Positions 17,334 through 25,567 of a DNA stretch of 64,000 bases are shown piece after piece. A program made the translations under genes and the position numbers. The DNA comes from Streptomyces sp. NBC_00704 (GTDB lineage: Bacteria > Actinomycetota > Actinomycetes > Streptomycetales > Streptomycetaceae), in the NCBI RefSeq assembly GCF_036226605.1, contig NZ_CP109000.1:7312501-7376500 (forward strand). The letters are read 5' to 3'. Under the pieces are notes generated by a model. It did no database searches, had not been told where the DNA came from, and saw only the letters and a program-made list of their open reading frames with translations. The number at the start of each line of letters is the position of its first letter. Positions within the stretch are counted from its first letter, which is position 1.

Positions 17334-18023
17334 TCAGCCGGCGGTGACGCGCAGGGTGCTCTTGGCCAGCCGGTACGCCGGGAGCATCGCCTCGTGCTCC
17401 TGGGTGTCCATCCCGCCGAGATGCAGCACCACGGGCCCCCTGGGGGTGGTGACGGCGAGCGCGCGCTCCGTCTTGCTCTCCTCCAGCAGCTCGCTCGTGG
17501 TGACGTACTCGACCTCGGCGCCCTTGACGTCACCCGAGGCGAAGGCGCGGTACACGGCCTTGCTCGCCCCCTTCTCGGCTCCGACGAAGCCCTCCAGCAC
17601 GGTCCGGGCGTCCGCGTCGCCCGGCTCGCCGGTCCACACGCGCAGGAACCCGATCTTCCCCGCGGGCTTGGCGTCGATCTCGCAGGCCATGGTCACGGGC
17701 CCCTGGCGCAGCAGCGCGTCCGCCAGTTCGGCCAGGTCGCCGGTGGCGGCGGACGCCTCCTTCGCGTCGACGGCCTTGGCCTTCCAGAACTCGGCGACGT
17801 CGAAGGCGACCGGAAGCTCGCAGGCGGACCCCGCGGCCCCCACGGACCCCCCGCGCGCGGCCGTCTTCGCGCCCGCCGCGGCCGACGCCCCCGCGGCGCC
17901 CGCCGCCCTGCTCCCGCCCTCCGCGTCCGCACAGCCCGTCAGCAACCCCGTCAACAGGGCCGTCAGCACCAGTCCCCGCCGCACGTTCCGCCCGCTCCGC
18001 ACGTTCCCCGCCCCACAGCGCAC
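17334..18023 (-). CDS. Secreted lipoprotein, function unknown
   Basis: This 229-residue protein has GTG start at 18023, chosen because GAGAGGAGA lies upstream. A lipoprotein signal peptide ends in LLTGLLTGC (Cys about residue 25), followed by an Ala/Gly linker. The mature domain (about 60-229) has CELPVAFDVAEFWKAKAV and a second Cys (TMACEID), which may form a disulfide, and ends in an alpha/beta fold with VVLHLGGMDTQEHE. It resembles Streptomyces lipoproteins of unknown function that are sometimes compared with LppX/LprG-like carriers, but I cannot assign a ligand. It converges on the DUF72 gene with 31 bases between stops. Confidence 0.75.
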   Translation of the reverse strand: MRCGAGNVRSGRNVRRGLVLTALLTGLLTGCADAEGGSRAAGAAGASAAAGAKTAARGGSVGAAGSACELPVAFDVAEFWKAKAVDAKEASAATGDLAELADALLRQGPVTMACEIDAKPAGKIGFLRVWTGEPGDADARTVLEGFVGAEKGASKAVYRAFASGDVKGAEVEYVTTSELLEESKTERALAVTTPRGPVVLHLGGMDTQEHEAMLPAYRLAKSTLRVTAG

Positions 18024-18226
18024 CGCTGAATCTCCTCTCGACGCCGGCGCCACGCCGGCGGAGCACTGTAACCGAGGGGACCGTGGGCCCCGCCACCGGA
18101 ATTCCGCGTCCGGAACCGGAACCCGCTCGTCCGCCGCCGCCGGGGAATGCGCGGGACACCGCCCGCGTTGAACCGCGTGACTGGCATGCACCGCTCAAAG
18201 GTGTGAGCCGGTGAGAGGAGGTCCCC

Positions 18227-18391
18227 ATGGCCCGCAGCACAGCGCGCCCCGTCATCACCCTCAGGTCCACCGCCGGCACCGGCGTCTCCTACGCGACGCG
18301 CAAGAACCGCCGCAACGACGCCGACCGTCTGGTCCTGCGCAAGTACGACCCCGTCGCCGGACGGCACGTCTCCTTCCGCGAGGAGAGGTGA
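18227..18391 (+). CDS. rpmG: Ribosomal protein L33, zinc-free type
   Basis: This 54-residue protein reads MARSTARPVITLRSTAGTG, then TRKNRRND and RLVLRKYDPVAGRHVSFREE, the standard bacterial L33 sequence of the 50S subunit. It has no Cys, so it is the C-minus paralogue that lacks the zinc ribbon. In Streptomyces C-minus ribosomal proteins are typically made under zinc starvation under Zur control. A strong ribosome site (GAGAGGAGG) lies 5 bases before the ATG. It stands alone without the L28, L31, S14 or S18 partners often found with such paralogues. I saw no convincing Zur palindrome in the 200 bases upstream. Confidence 0.95.
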   Translation: MARSTARPVITLRSTAGTGVSYATRKNRRNDADRLVLRKYDPVAGRHVSFREER

Positions 18392-18418
18392 CGCCCTGAC
18401 GGCCCACCGGGCCACGGC

Positions 18419-18447
18419 GGCCGGGGTTCCGCAACGGGACCCCGGCC
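18419..18447 (+). terminator. Hairpin terminator after rpmG
   Basis: GGCCGGGGT (18419-18427) pairs with 18439-18447, 28 bases after the rpmG stop. A 9-bp stem with two further possible pairs inside. Confidence 0.65.
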
Positions 18448-18510
18448 GGTCCCCGGCGCGGACGAGTGATGTGCCGTCATATTCCCGCCCCACCGGGAAC
18501 CCATAGCGGC

Positions 18511-19047
<537 letters not shown>

Positions 19048-19352
19048 ACGCCCGCGCGCCGCACCGCCGCTGACCCGCACGCGCCGCTCCCCGCCGTCCG
19101 CCCCCGCATCCTCGTGAGGCCGGGTTCCGGCGGACGTGCGCGTCACCCGCACCGGCGGCCGCGCACGGGCCCACCGCGGCCCGCACGCGCGCCGCACACG
19201 CTTGGACGGCGCTCCACACCCGCACCGGACCGGCGGCGCCGCTCCCCCGCCTGCGTGTCCCCGGCCCGGGCGCGAAGCGAGCAGGCGCCCGCCCGGTGCG
19301 GGCACGGGCCCGCTCTCCCATCGGCACCTCCGCGCAGCAAGGGGCACGACAC
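19048..19352. other. Gene-free stretch before the phospholipase gene
   Basis: These 305 bases are GC-rich low-complexity DNA (many GCGCGCC and CCGCAC runs) with all frames open by composition. Apart from the expected promoter of the phospholipase C gene I see no specific element. Confidence 0.4.
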
Positions 19353-20777
19353 ATGGCCGAGTTGACCCGCCGAAGACTGCTGGGCTCGGCCGCGGGCGCG
19401 CTGGGCGCCGCGGCCCTCTCCCTCCTCCCGCCGAGCGTCCAGAAGGCCGTCGCCGCCGGACGCCCCGACCGCGGATCCCTCGCCGACGTCGAACACGTCG
19501 TCCTGCTGATGCAGGAGAACCGCTCCTTCGACCACTACTTCGGCACCCTGTCCGGGGTGCGCGGCTTCGCCGACCCCCAAGCGCTCACCCTCGACACCGG
19601 ACGCTCCGTCTTCCACCAGCCCGACCCCCAGAACCCGAAGGGCTACCTCCTCCCCTTCCACCTGGACACCCGTACCTCCAGCGCCCAGGCCATCCCGTCC
19701 ACCAGCCACGCCTGGTCCGTGCAGCACGAGGCGTGGAACGGGGGCCGGATGGACCGCTGGATGCCGGCCCACCGCACGGCCGACGGCGCCGACGGCCCGT
19801 ACGTCATGGGCTACTACACGCGCGAGGACATCCCCTTCCAGTTCGCCCTCGCCGAGACCTTCACCGTCTGCGACCACTACTTCTGCTCGGTCCTCGGCCC
19901 GACGTGGCCCAACCGCCTGATGTGGATGACCGGCAGCATCGACCCGGACGGCCGGGAGGGCGGCCCGGTCATCCGCAACTCCGCCCCCACGCCGTTCGGC
20001 TGGACGACCTACGCGGAACGGCTCCAGGCGGCCGGGGTGAGCTGGAAGGTGTACCAGCAGGAGGACGACTACGGCTGCAACCTGCTGGAGCAGTTCGCCG
20101 CGTTCCGGGACGCCCTGCCCGGCTCCGACCTGTACGAGCGCGGCGTCCGGCCCCAGCCGGAGGGCACGTTCGAGGACGACGCCCGCAACGACCGGCTGCC
20201 GACGGTGTCCTGGATCATCCCGCCCGGCCACCAGTCGGAGCACCCGGACTTCCTGCCGGCGGCCGGCGCGGCCTTCGTCGCCTCCAAGATCGAGGCGGTC
20301 GCCGCCGACCCGGCCGTCTGGGCCAAGACCGCGTTCATCCTGAACTACGACGAGAACGACGGGCTGTTCGACCACGTCCCACCGCCGACCCCGCCGGCCG
20401 GCACCCCCGGCGAGTTCGTCGCGGGAGCACCCGTGGGGGGAGGCTTCCGGGTCCCGGCGATCATCGTCTCGCCCTGGACCGTCGGCGGCTGGGTCGCCTC
20501 CGAGGCCTTCGACCACACCTCCACCCTGCGATTCCTCGAAACCGTCACGGGCGTCGGGGAGCCCAACATCAGCGCCTGGCGGCGCGGCGCGTTCGGCGAC
20601 CTCACCTCGGTCTTCCGCTTCGACGCGCCCGAGCCGCTCGCGCCCGCGCTGCCCGACGACACGGCCGAGCAACTGCTCAGGGCGCAGGAAGAGGTCGCCA
20701 CCCTGCCGAGGCCCGCGCTGCCGGGCGCCGAGCAGAGCTTCCCCGCCCAGGAGCCGGGCCGCCGCCCGCACACCTGA
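19353..20777 (+). CDS. Tat-secreted phospholipase C / acid-phosphatase-type phosphoesterase
   Basis: This 474-residue enzyme hydrolyses phosphate esters, probably phospholipid head groups, outside the cell. The N-terminus is a twin-arginine signal (LTRRRLLGSAAGALGAAALS), with likely cleavage after AVAAG near residue 36. The mature part begins with the family signature VEHVVLLMQENRSFDHYFGTL (about 47-67; Glu-Asn form the metal/nucleophile site) and carries CDHYFCSVLGPTWPNRL, an SWIIPPGHQSEHPDF segment, FILNYDENDGLFDHV and GGFRVPAIIVSPW. These are all features of the PLC/phosphoesterase family that includes mycobacterial PlcA-D and AcpA. It is followed directly by the repeat array. Confidence 0.9.
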   Translation: MAELTRRRLLGSAAGALGAAALSLLPPSVQKAVAAGRPDRGSLADVEHVVLLMQENRSFDHYFGTLSGVRGFADPQALTLDTGRSVFHQPDPQNPKGYLLPFHLDTRTSSAQAIPSTSHAWSVQHEAWNGGRMDRWMPAHRTADGADGPYVMGYYTREDIPFQFALAETFTVCDHYFCSVLGPTWPNRLMWMTGSIDPDGREGGPVIRNSAPTPFGWTTYAERLQAAGVSWKVYQQEDDYGCNLLEQFAAFRDALPGSDLYERGVRPQPEGTFEDDARNDRLPTVSWIIPPGHQSEHPDFLPAAGAAFVASKIEAVAADPAVWAKTAFILNYDENDGLFDHVPPPTPPAGTPGEFVAGAPVGGGFRVPAIIVSPWTVGGWVASEAFDHTSTLRFLETVTGVGEPNISAWRRGAFGDLTSVFRFDAPEPLAPALPDDTAEQLLRAQEEVATLPRPALPGAEQSFPAQEPGRRPHT

Positions 20778-20794
20778 ACCGCGCGACCCGACGT

Positions 20795-21330
20795 CGCGAC
20801 CCGGCCCGCCCGCGCCGCGCCGCCGCCCGGCTTCCGCAGCGCCACGACGGCACACCCCCGCGACGCGCAGGCGTACGCGGCACGGCCCCCCGTCGCGCGG
20901 CGCGACCCGGCCCGCCCGCGCCGCGCCGCCGCCCGGCTTCAGCGCCGTTGCGGGCCTGCCCCGCGCGCCACGCGTAGCGCCGGCCGTACGCGGCACGGCC
21001 AGCGCGTGCCCGGCAACGCGCAGGCCGTACGTGGCACGGCCCCGCGTCGCTCGGCGCGGCGGCGCGACTCGGTCGGGCCGCGCCGCCGCCTGGCCTCAGC
21101 GCCGCTGCGGCCCGCCCTGCGCGCCCGCGTCGCGCCGACCGCACGCGGCACGGCTCCGCGTGCCCGGCGACGCGCAGGCCGTACGTGGCACGGCCCCGCG
21201 TCGCTCGGCGCGGCGGCGCGACCCGGCCCGCCCGCACCGCGCCGCCGCCCGGCTTCCGCAGCGCCACGACGGCCGGCACACCCCGGCGCGTCCCCGCGAC
21301 GCGCGGCCGTACGCGGGCCCCCGCCGTACG
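20795..21330. repeat. GC-rich imperfect direct-repeat array
   Basis: Four related copies start CGCGACCCGG(C/T)C at 20795, 20901, 21063 (diverged) and 21217, spaced 106, 162 and 154 bases. Copies 1 and 4 share the longer block ending GGCTTCCGCAGCGCCACGACGG. A second block, GTACGTGGCACGGCCCCGCG followed by TCGCTCGGCGCGGCGGCGCGA, occurs nearly unchanged at about 21027-21068 and 21181-21222, with a weaker form near 20873. The array lies between the phospholipase stop and the cupin gene and underlies the C-terminal end of the cupin reading frame. It carries no transposase, and the spacing is too irregular for CRISPR. Confidence 0.8.
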
Positions 21331-21887
21331 CGGTGCCCGCCGTCCCGGTCGGCGCGCGGGTCAGTCGTTGCCGGCCGAGAGCGGGGGGCTGCGCGCGTAG
21401 ACAGCGCGGCGCCTCGTGGCAGGAAGAACATGGCGCAGATCCGCAGCGGATCCGGCTCCCGGTTCTCCGCCATGTGCACGCCCTGCGGTCCGACCGGCTC
21501 GACGATGCATCCGCCCGCGGGCGTCACGCACTCGGAGCCGTCCGCCAGGGTCCGGGTCAGCACGCCGGCCGTCACCACGGCCACCACCCGGCCCTCGTGG
21601 TAGTGCCAGGGCAGCGACCCGCCCGGCGGGATCTCGTAGTCCGTCACGACGACCCTGGTCTCCCGCGGCGCCTCCAGGGCGAGCCGCTCGGTGAGGAGGC
21701 CGTCGGCCAGCAGCACGGGCGCCGGGCCGTCACGAGGGCCGGCCTCCGCGCGGTGCGCGGGTCCGGCGGCGGGTCTGGCTTCCGCGGGCGGGCGGCGGGT
21801 CACGCGGCGATCGCTCGGGAGAGGGTGGGCGGCCGGGGCGCCGGGGCCGGTCGGGCCCACCGGACGACGTAACCTGGCCGGGGTCAT
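21096..21887 (-). CDS. Cupin-domain protein with tail encoded by the repeat array
   Basis: The core is a small RmlC-type cupin. VVVTDYEIPPGGSLPWHYHE holds the metal-binding His-X-His-Glu, TPAGGCIVEPVGPQGVHMAEN the second-motif His, and ICAMFFLPRG ends the barrel. It could be a metal-dependent enzyme or sensor; substrate unknown. After PRGAALSTRAA the frame does not stop but continues for about 95 Arg/Ala/Gly-rich residues encoded by the repeat array to 21096. The original C-terminus was probably near 21370, and the extension looks acquired. The start is uncertain: ATG at 21887 or GTG at 21911, and the first 55 residues are low-complexity. It is divergent from the rhomboid-like gene. Confidence 0.65.
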   Translation of the reverse strand: MTPARLRRPVGPTGPGAPAAHPLPSDRRVTRRPPAEARPAAGPAHRAEAGPRDGPAPVLLADGLLTERLALEAPRETRVVVTDYEIPPGGSLPWHYHEGRVVAVVTAGVLTRTLADGSECVTPAGGCIVEPVGPQGVHMAENREPDPLRICAMFFLPRGAALSTRAAPRSRPATTDPRADRDGGHRVRRGPAYGRASRGRAGVCRPSWRCGSRAAARCGRAGSRRRAERRGAVPRTACASPGTRSRAACGRRDAGAQGGPQRR

Positions 21888-22102
21888 GTTCCGCTGGTCA
21901 GTGCGTTCCACGGACGTGACAGTAGCCCACCCGTGTGACAGCGCGGTGACCGGCAGTCAGGCCTCACCGACGGTGCCCGCGCCGCTCCGCTCCGCGATGC
22001 GAGAGAGACGCCCGGCACACGAGTAAGCCTCCGGCCACGTCTTTGCGTCCTCCAGAACGTGACTCGCGCGAAGCGTCGCGCGACGAGTGTGTGGGGGAGA
22101 CC

Positions 22103-23035
22103 TTGAGCATCCTGCGTCCCGAAGTGGAACGGCCTCGCGACCGCGCCGCGCCCGACCGCGCCCGCGAGGACCGCGCCGGACACCACCGCGCCCCGGAGGA
22201 CCGCGCCCCGAAGGACCGCGCCCTGGAGGATCGCGCCGGGCGGCGGCCGCGGCGCGGCGGCCGGGACGCGCCGCGCGACGGTGCGCCGTCCCGCGCCGCC
22301 CGGTTCGCCGGCCGCACCCTGCGGAACGAGTGGCACGGCATCGTGGCCGGCCCGCTGCGCGAGCTGCGCCGGCGCGGTCCCGGCGCGCTGCTGCTGGCCG
22401 TAGTGGCGTGCCTCGGCGTGATCTTCTTCCACGCCCTGGCCCAGCACCCCGCGGGCGCGACGGCCGTGCGCGCCGTCGGCGGCGTCCAGGGCGACGTGCC
22501 CCTGTGGCTGGCCCTGCTGCGCACCCCGGTGTCCCTCTACGTGCCCGCGCTCGACCTGCCCGTGTGGGCCGGCCTCACCCAGCTCTTCCTCGCCTTCGCC
22601 CTCGCCGAACTCGCCCTCGGCCGCCGCCGGACCCTGCTCGTCGCCTACGCGTCCACCCTGGCGGGCACGCTCTCGGTACGGGTGATGCTCGCGATGGGGC
22701 CGGGCTGGTGGGGGTTCGGCCTGCCGCCCGAGGCGGGCCACGTGCTCGACACCGGTCCGTCCGCGGCCGTCGTCGGACTGTTCACCTTCCTCTCGGTCGT
22801 GCGCCGCGCGCCCGTCGTCTTCCTGCTCACCGGCGGTTCGATGGTGCTGGAGTCGATCGCCAAGCCGAACCTGGCCGGTCGCGAGCATCTGCTCGCGGTG
22901 GCCGCGGCCCTCGTCATGGGCCTGCTGCACGAACGCGCCCGCCGCCGGGGGCGATCGCCGTCCCCGGGCTCCGCCCTGCCTGCGGGGGACGGTCCGGAGG
23001 CGGCGGTGAAGGGGCGCGCCGCCGGGCGTGTCTGA
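22103..23035 (+). CDS. Rhomboid-like polytopic membrane protein
   Basis: The TTG at 22103 is favoured as start because GGGGGAGA ends 3 bases before it; ATG 22043 is the alternative. The 310-residue protein begins with a charged region of degenerate (E/K)DRA repeats (about 10-45). After that come about six membrane helices (about residues 95-285). TGPSAAVVGLFTF in one helix resembles the rhomboid GxSx catalytic-serine motif. GREHLLAVAAALVMG in the last helix supplies a His where rhomboids have theirs. It may therefore be an intramembrane serine protease, but the family in Streptomyces is usually annotated only as rhomboid-like and activity is not established. It is transcribed toward the DUF1996 gene, 107 bases away. 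Confidence 0.7.
   Translation: MSILRPEVERPRDRAAPDRAREDRAGHHRAPEDRAPKDRALEDRAGRRPRRGGRDAPRDGAPSRAARFAGRTLRNEWHGIVAGPLRELRRRGPGALLLAVVACLGVIFFHALAQHPAGATAVRAVGGVQGDVPLWLALLRTPVSLYVPALDLPVWAGLTQLFLAFALAELALGRRRTLLVAYASTLAGTLSVRVMLAMGPGWWGFGLPPEAGHVLDTGPSAAVVGLFTFLSVVRRAPVVFLLTGGSMVLESIAKPNLAGREHLLAVAAALVMGLLHERARRRGRSPSPGSALPAGDGPEAAVKGRAAGRV
22137..22232. repeat. Degenerate 15-bp repeat in the rhomboid-like gene
   Basis: Roughly six imperfect copies of GAGGACCGCGCCCCG encode the N-terminal (E/K)DRAP repeats of the rhomboid-like protein. Confidence 0.6.
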
Positions 23036-23141
23036 GATGTTGCTATGAATGCGTGGTGCGGTTGAACACTTCTGGGTCCGGCCGCGTATTGAGCCGGGGG
23101 ATTTCCTGTCCATGGCCGCCCACGACGCGTAGGAGCACTCC

Positions 23142-25367
23142 TTGGTACACAACAGGCGCAGACGCCCGACGGGCGGACGACGCGCGACCTTCCTGGCCGC
23201 GGCCCTCATGCTGGGCGGCGGCGGCCTGATGGCGGCGAACGTGTACGCCTCGGCCACCGAGGACGGCTCCGACGGCAACACGACCCGGCGGGCCGGCAAC
23301 AGCGCCGTCACCGTGGACTGTCCGGACGTGGGCAGCAAACTCACCGACGTGCCCGAAGCGGCGTCCGCCGACGTCGACCGCGAACTCGCCCGGCTCGACG
23401 AGCAGATCGCCGCGGCCTACCGCCAACTCCAGGACTCGGCGCAGGCCGTGCAGCAGGATGCCGGCTTCGCCGACAACGCGGTGATGAACCCGCTGAAGGA
23501 GAAGCGCGGCGCGACCCTCGAACGCATCGCGGTCGCCATCGACCGCGTCGGCGACCGCCCGGAGGGCCTGGAGTCCCTCGCCGCCTGCACCCTGCGCGCC
23601 TCGAACGACCAGGCCGACGGGGGCGCCGACGGCAACGGCGACGAGAACCAGGACGGCGGCCAGAACGGCGACCAGAACGGCGACCAGGGCCAGAACGGCG
23701 ACGACGGCCAGAACGGCGACGGCCAGCAGGGCGGCGAGGGCCAGCAGGGCAACGGCGGCCAGGCCGGCAACGGGCCGGTGGCCGCGGACTACGCGGACAT
23801 CAAGTCCGTCCAGCCCTCGCAGACCCCGGACCCGGCGTCCGGCCCCTCCCGCGGCACGTTCACGAGCAACTGCGGAGTCAACGCCAACGGGTTGTTCAAC
23901 TCGGACAACGTGATCGTCGCGCCGGGCGTCTCCAACGGCGCCCACCACTTCCACGACTACATCGGCAACCAGTCCAACAGCGCCTTCGCCTCCGACGACG
24001 ATCTGGCGAAGGCCGAGACGAGCTGCGTCGACCAGGGCGACAAGTCGACCTACTACTGGCCCGTCCTGCGCCTGCAGAACGGCGACCAGGAGCGGGACGC
24101 GGGCAGCCCCGGCGGCGGGGTCGAGGGCAACGCCGGCAAGATCGTCACCGCCAAGGACGTCACGCTGACCTTCGTCGGCAACCCGCGCTCCCGGGTCACC
24201 GCCATGCCCCGGCTGCTGCGCATCATCACCGGCGACGCCAAGGCCTTCGTCAACGGCACGGCCAACGCCAACGCCTCGTGGAGCTGCACCGGGTTCGAGG
24301 ACCGCCAGCTCAAGGACAAGTACCCGCTCTGCCCGGCCGGCAGCGACGTGGTGCGCACCTTCCGCTTCCAGAGCTGCTGGGACGGCGCCAACATCGACAG
24401 CGCCAACCACCGCACCCACGTGGCCTTCGCCGCCGCCGACGGCTCCTGCCCCAACGGTTTCAAGGCGGTGCCGCAGCTGGTCCAGCGCATCGTGTACGAC
24501 GTCGACGCGCCGAGCCTCCAGGACGGCGGCAGGACGACCCCGCTGTTCGCGGTGGACTCCTTCCCCGAGCAGCTGCACAAGCCGGTGACGGACCACGGCG
24601 ACTTCATCAACGTCTTCGACGACAAGCTGATGCGGGACATGGTCGACTGCATCAACCAGGGCCGCACCTGCGGCGCCGGCGCGAAGCCGGGCGACGGCGG
24701 CGGCAACGGCGGCGACCAGGGCGGCGACAACGGCGCCGGGAACGGCAACGGCGGTGACGACGGGTCCGCGAACGCCGGCACCGGCGACGGCAACGGCGGG
24801 AACACCGGGAACGGCGGGAACACCGGGAACGGCGGGAACACCGGCAACGGCGGGAACACCGGCAACGGCGGCAACACCGGAGACAACGGCACCGCCGGCG
24901 GCGGCTCCGGGAACGACGGTTCCGCCAACGGCGGCAACGACGGCAACAACGGCTCCGGTGCCGGCAACGGCAGCGGTGACGAGGGTAAGGGGCAGGGGGG
25001 CGCGCAGCAGTCCCAGGCTCCCGAGTCGCCCCGAGCGCCCGCGAAGGCGAGCACCGCGCCGCGCGTCTACACCAAGCCCTCGCCCAAGGCGGCCGTCTCG
25101 GCCCCCGCGTCGGCGCCCGCCGCGGGCTCGGGCAGTGAGATCGGCGCCCCGGCGACCGCTCCGGAGTCCGCCGCCCCCACGCCCTCGTCCGGCGACTCCA
25201 CGCCCCCGGCCGACACGGGCTCCGGCTCCGCCGTCGGCGGCACCGAGCCCCAGGCGGTCCAGGGCGGCCTCGCCGAGACCGGCGCCAACCTGTGGCCCGG
25301 CGCGCTGGGAGCCCTGCTGGTGATCGGCGGCTTCGTCGTCCTGCGCCGCAGCACCAGGCGCGCCTGA
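23142..25367 (+). CDS. DUF1996 cell-wall protein with LAETG sortase signal
   Basis: This 741-residue secreted protein starts at TTG 23142 with AGGAG 6 bases upstream. It has a signal peptide (hydrophobic core about 16-34, cleavage near VYASA), then a helical region (about 55-150) that looks like coiled coil. An Asn/Gly/Asp/Gln-rich linker (about 158-215) leads into a DUF1996 domain (about 235-505). That domain includes SNCGVNANGLFNSDNVI, GAHHFHDYIGNQ, SCWDGANIDSANHRTHVAF and six or more Cys. Next come perfect GGNTGN repeats and a Pro/Ala/Ser-rich wall-spanning region. The C-terminus is LAETG, a hydrophobic helix, and RRSTRRA, a class E sortase (LAxTG) sorting signal. DUF1996 has no proven function; here it should be displayed on the cell wall. 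Confidence 0.9.
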   Translation: MVHNRRRRPTGGRRATFLAAALMLGGGGLMAANVYASATEDGSDGNTTRRAGNSAVTVDCPDVGSKLTDVPEAASADVDRELARLDEQIAAAYRQLQDSAQAVQQDAGFADNAVMNPLKEKRGATLERIAVAIDRVGDRPEGLESLAACTLRASNDQADGGADGNGDENQDGGQNGDQNGDQGQNGDDGQNGDGQQGGEGQQGNGGQAGNGPVAADYADIKSVQPSQTPDPASGPSRGTFTSNCGVNANGLFNSDNVIVAPGVSNGAHHFHDYIGNQSNSAFASDDDLAKAETSCVDQGDKSTYYWPVLRLQNGDQERDAGSPGGGVEGNAGKIVTAKDVTLTFVGNPRSRVTAMPRLLRIITGDAKAFVNGTANANASWSCTGFEDRQLKDKYPLCPAGSDVVRTFRFQSCWDGANIDSANHRTHVAFAAADGSCPNGFKAVPQLVQRIVYDVDAPSLQDGGRTTPLFAVDSFPEQLHKPVTDHGDFINVFDDKLMRDMVDCINQGRTCGAGAKPGDGGGNGGDQGGDNGAGNGNGGDDGSANAGTGDGNGGNTGNGGNTGNGGNTGNGGNTGNGGNTGDNGTAGGGSGNDGSANGGNDGNNGSGAGNGSGDEGKGQGGAQQSQAPESPRAPAKASTAPRVYTKPSPKAAVSAPASAPAAGSGSEIGAPATAPESAAPTPSSGDSTPPADTGSGSAVGGTEPQAVQGGLAETGANLWPGALGALLVIGGFVVLRRSTRRA
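24795..24884. repeat. 18-bp tandem repeat (five copies) in the wall protein gene
   Basis: The unit GGCGGGAACACCGGGAAC is repeated five times (24795, 24813, 24831, 24849, 24867), with few changes and more in the last copy. It encodes GGNTGN. The unit is a multiple of three, so length variation would keep the frame. Confidence 0.85.
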
Positions 25368-25377
25368 CCCCGAAACG

Positions 25378-25421
25378 CACGAGCAGGGGCCCGTCGGACC
25401 GCCGACGGGCCCCTGCTCGTG
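25378..25421. terminator. Perfect 20-bp hairpin terminator
   Basis: The arm at 25378-25397 is an exact complement of 25402-25421 with a 4-base loop, 10 bases after the wall-protein stop. It is the strongest hairpin in this part of the window. Confidence 0.85.
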
Positions 25422-25567
25422 TGCTTCCGTCCGGGGCGGGCCCGTCGCACCGCCGCACCCGACCGCGGGAGCCCGGTCACACCATGCCGCCCGGCCATGG
25501 ACAATTGACCGAGATCGTCAGCGCTGTCGACGCACAACGAGGAGCCACGGAGCATGGCGGGCGCACG

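Noticed and set aside
13652..17533. A 1,293-codon minus-strand open frame spanning the SpoIIE and DUF72 genes
   Set aside because: It is out of frame with the SpoIIE gene and antisense to the DUF72 gene, with Arg/Gly/Pro noise throughout.
18024..18226. A Zur operator upstream of rpmG
   Set aside because: Looked for because the L33 is zinc-free, but no palindrome close to the Zur consensus was visible.
20795..21330. The repeat array as a CRISPR locus
   Set aside because: The repeats are long, diverged, unevenly spaced and extremely GC-rich, without uniform spacers or cas genes.
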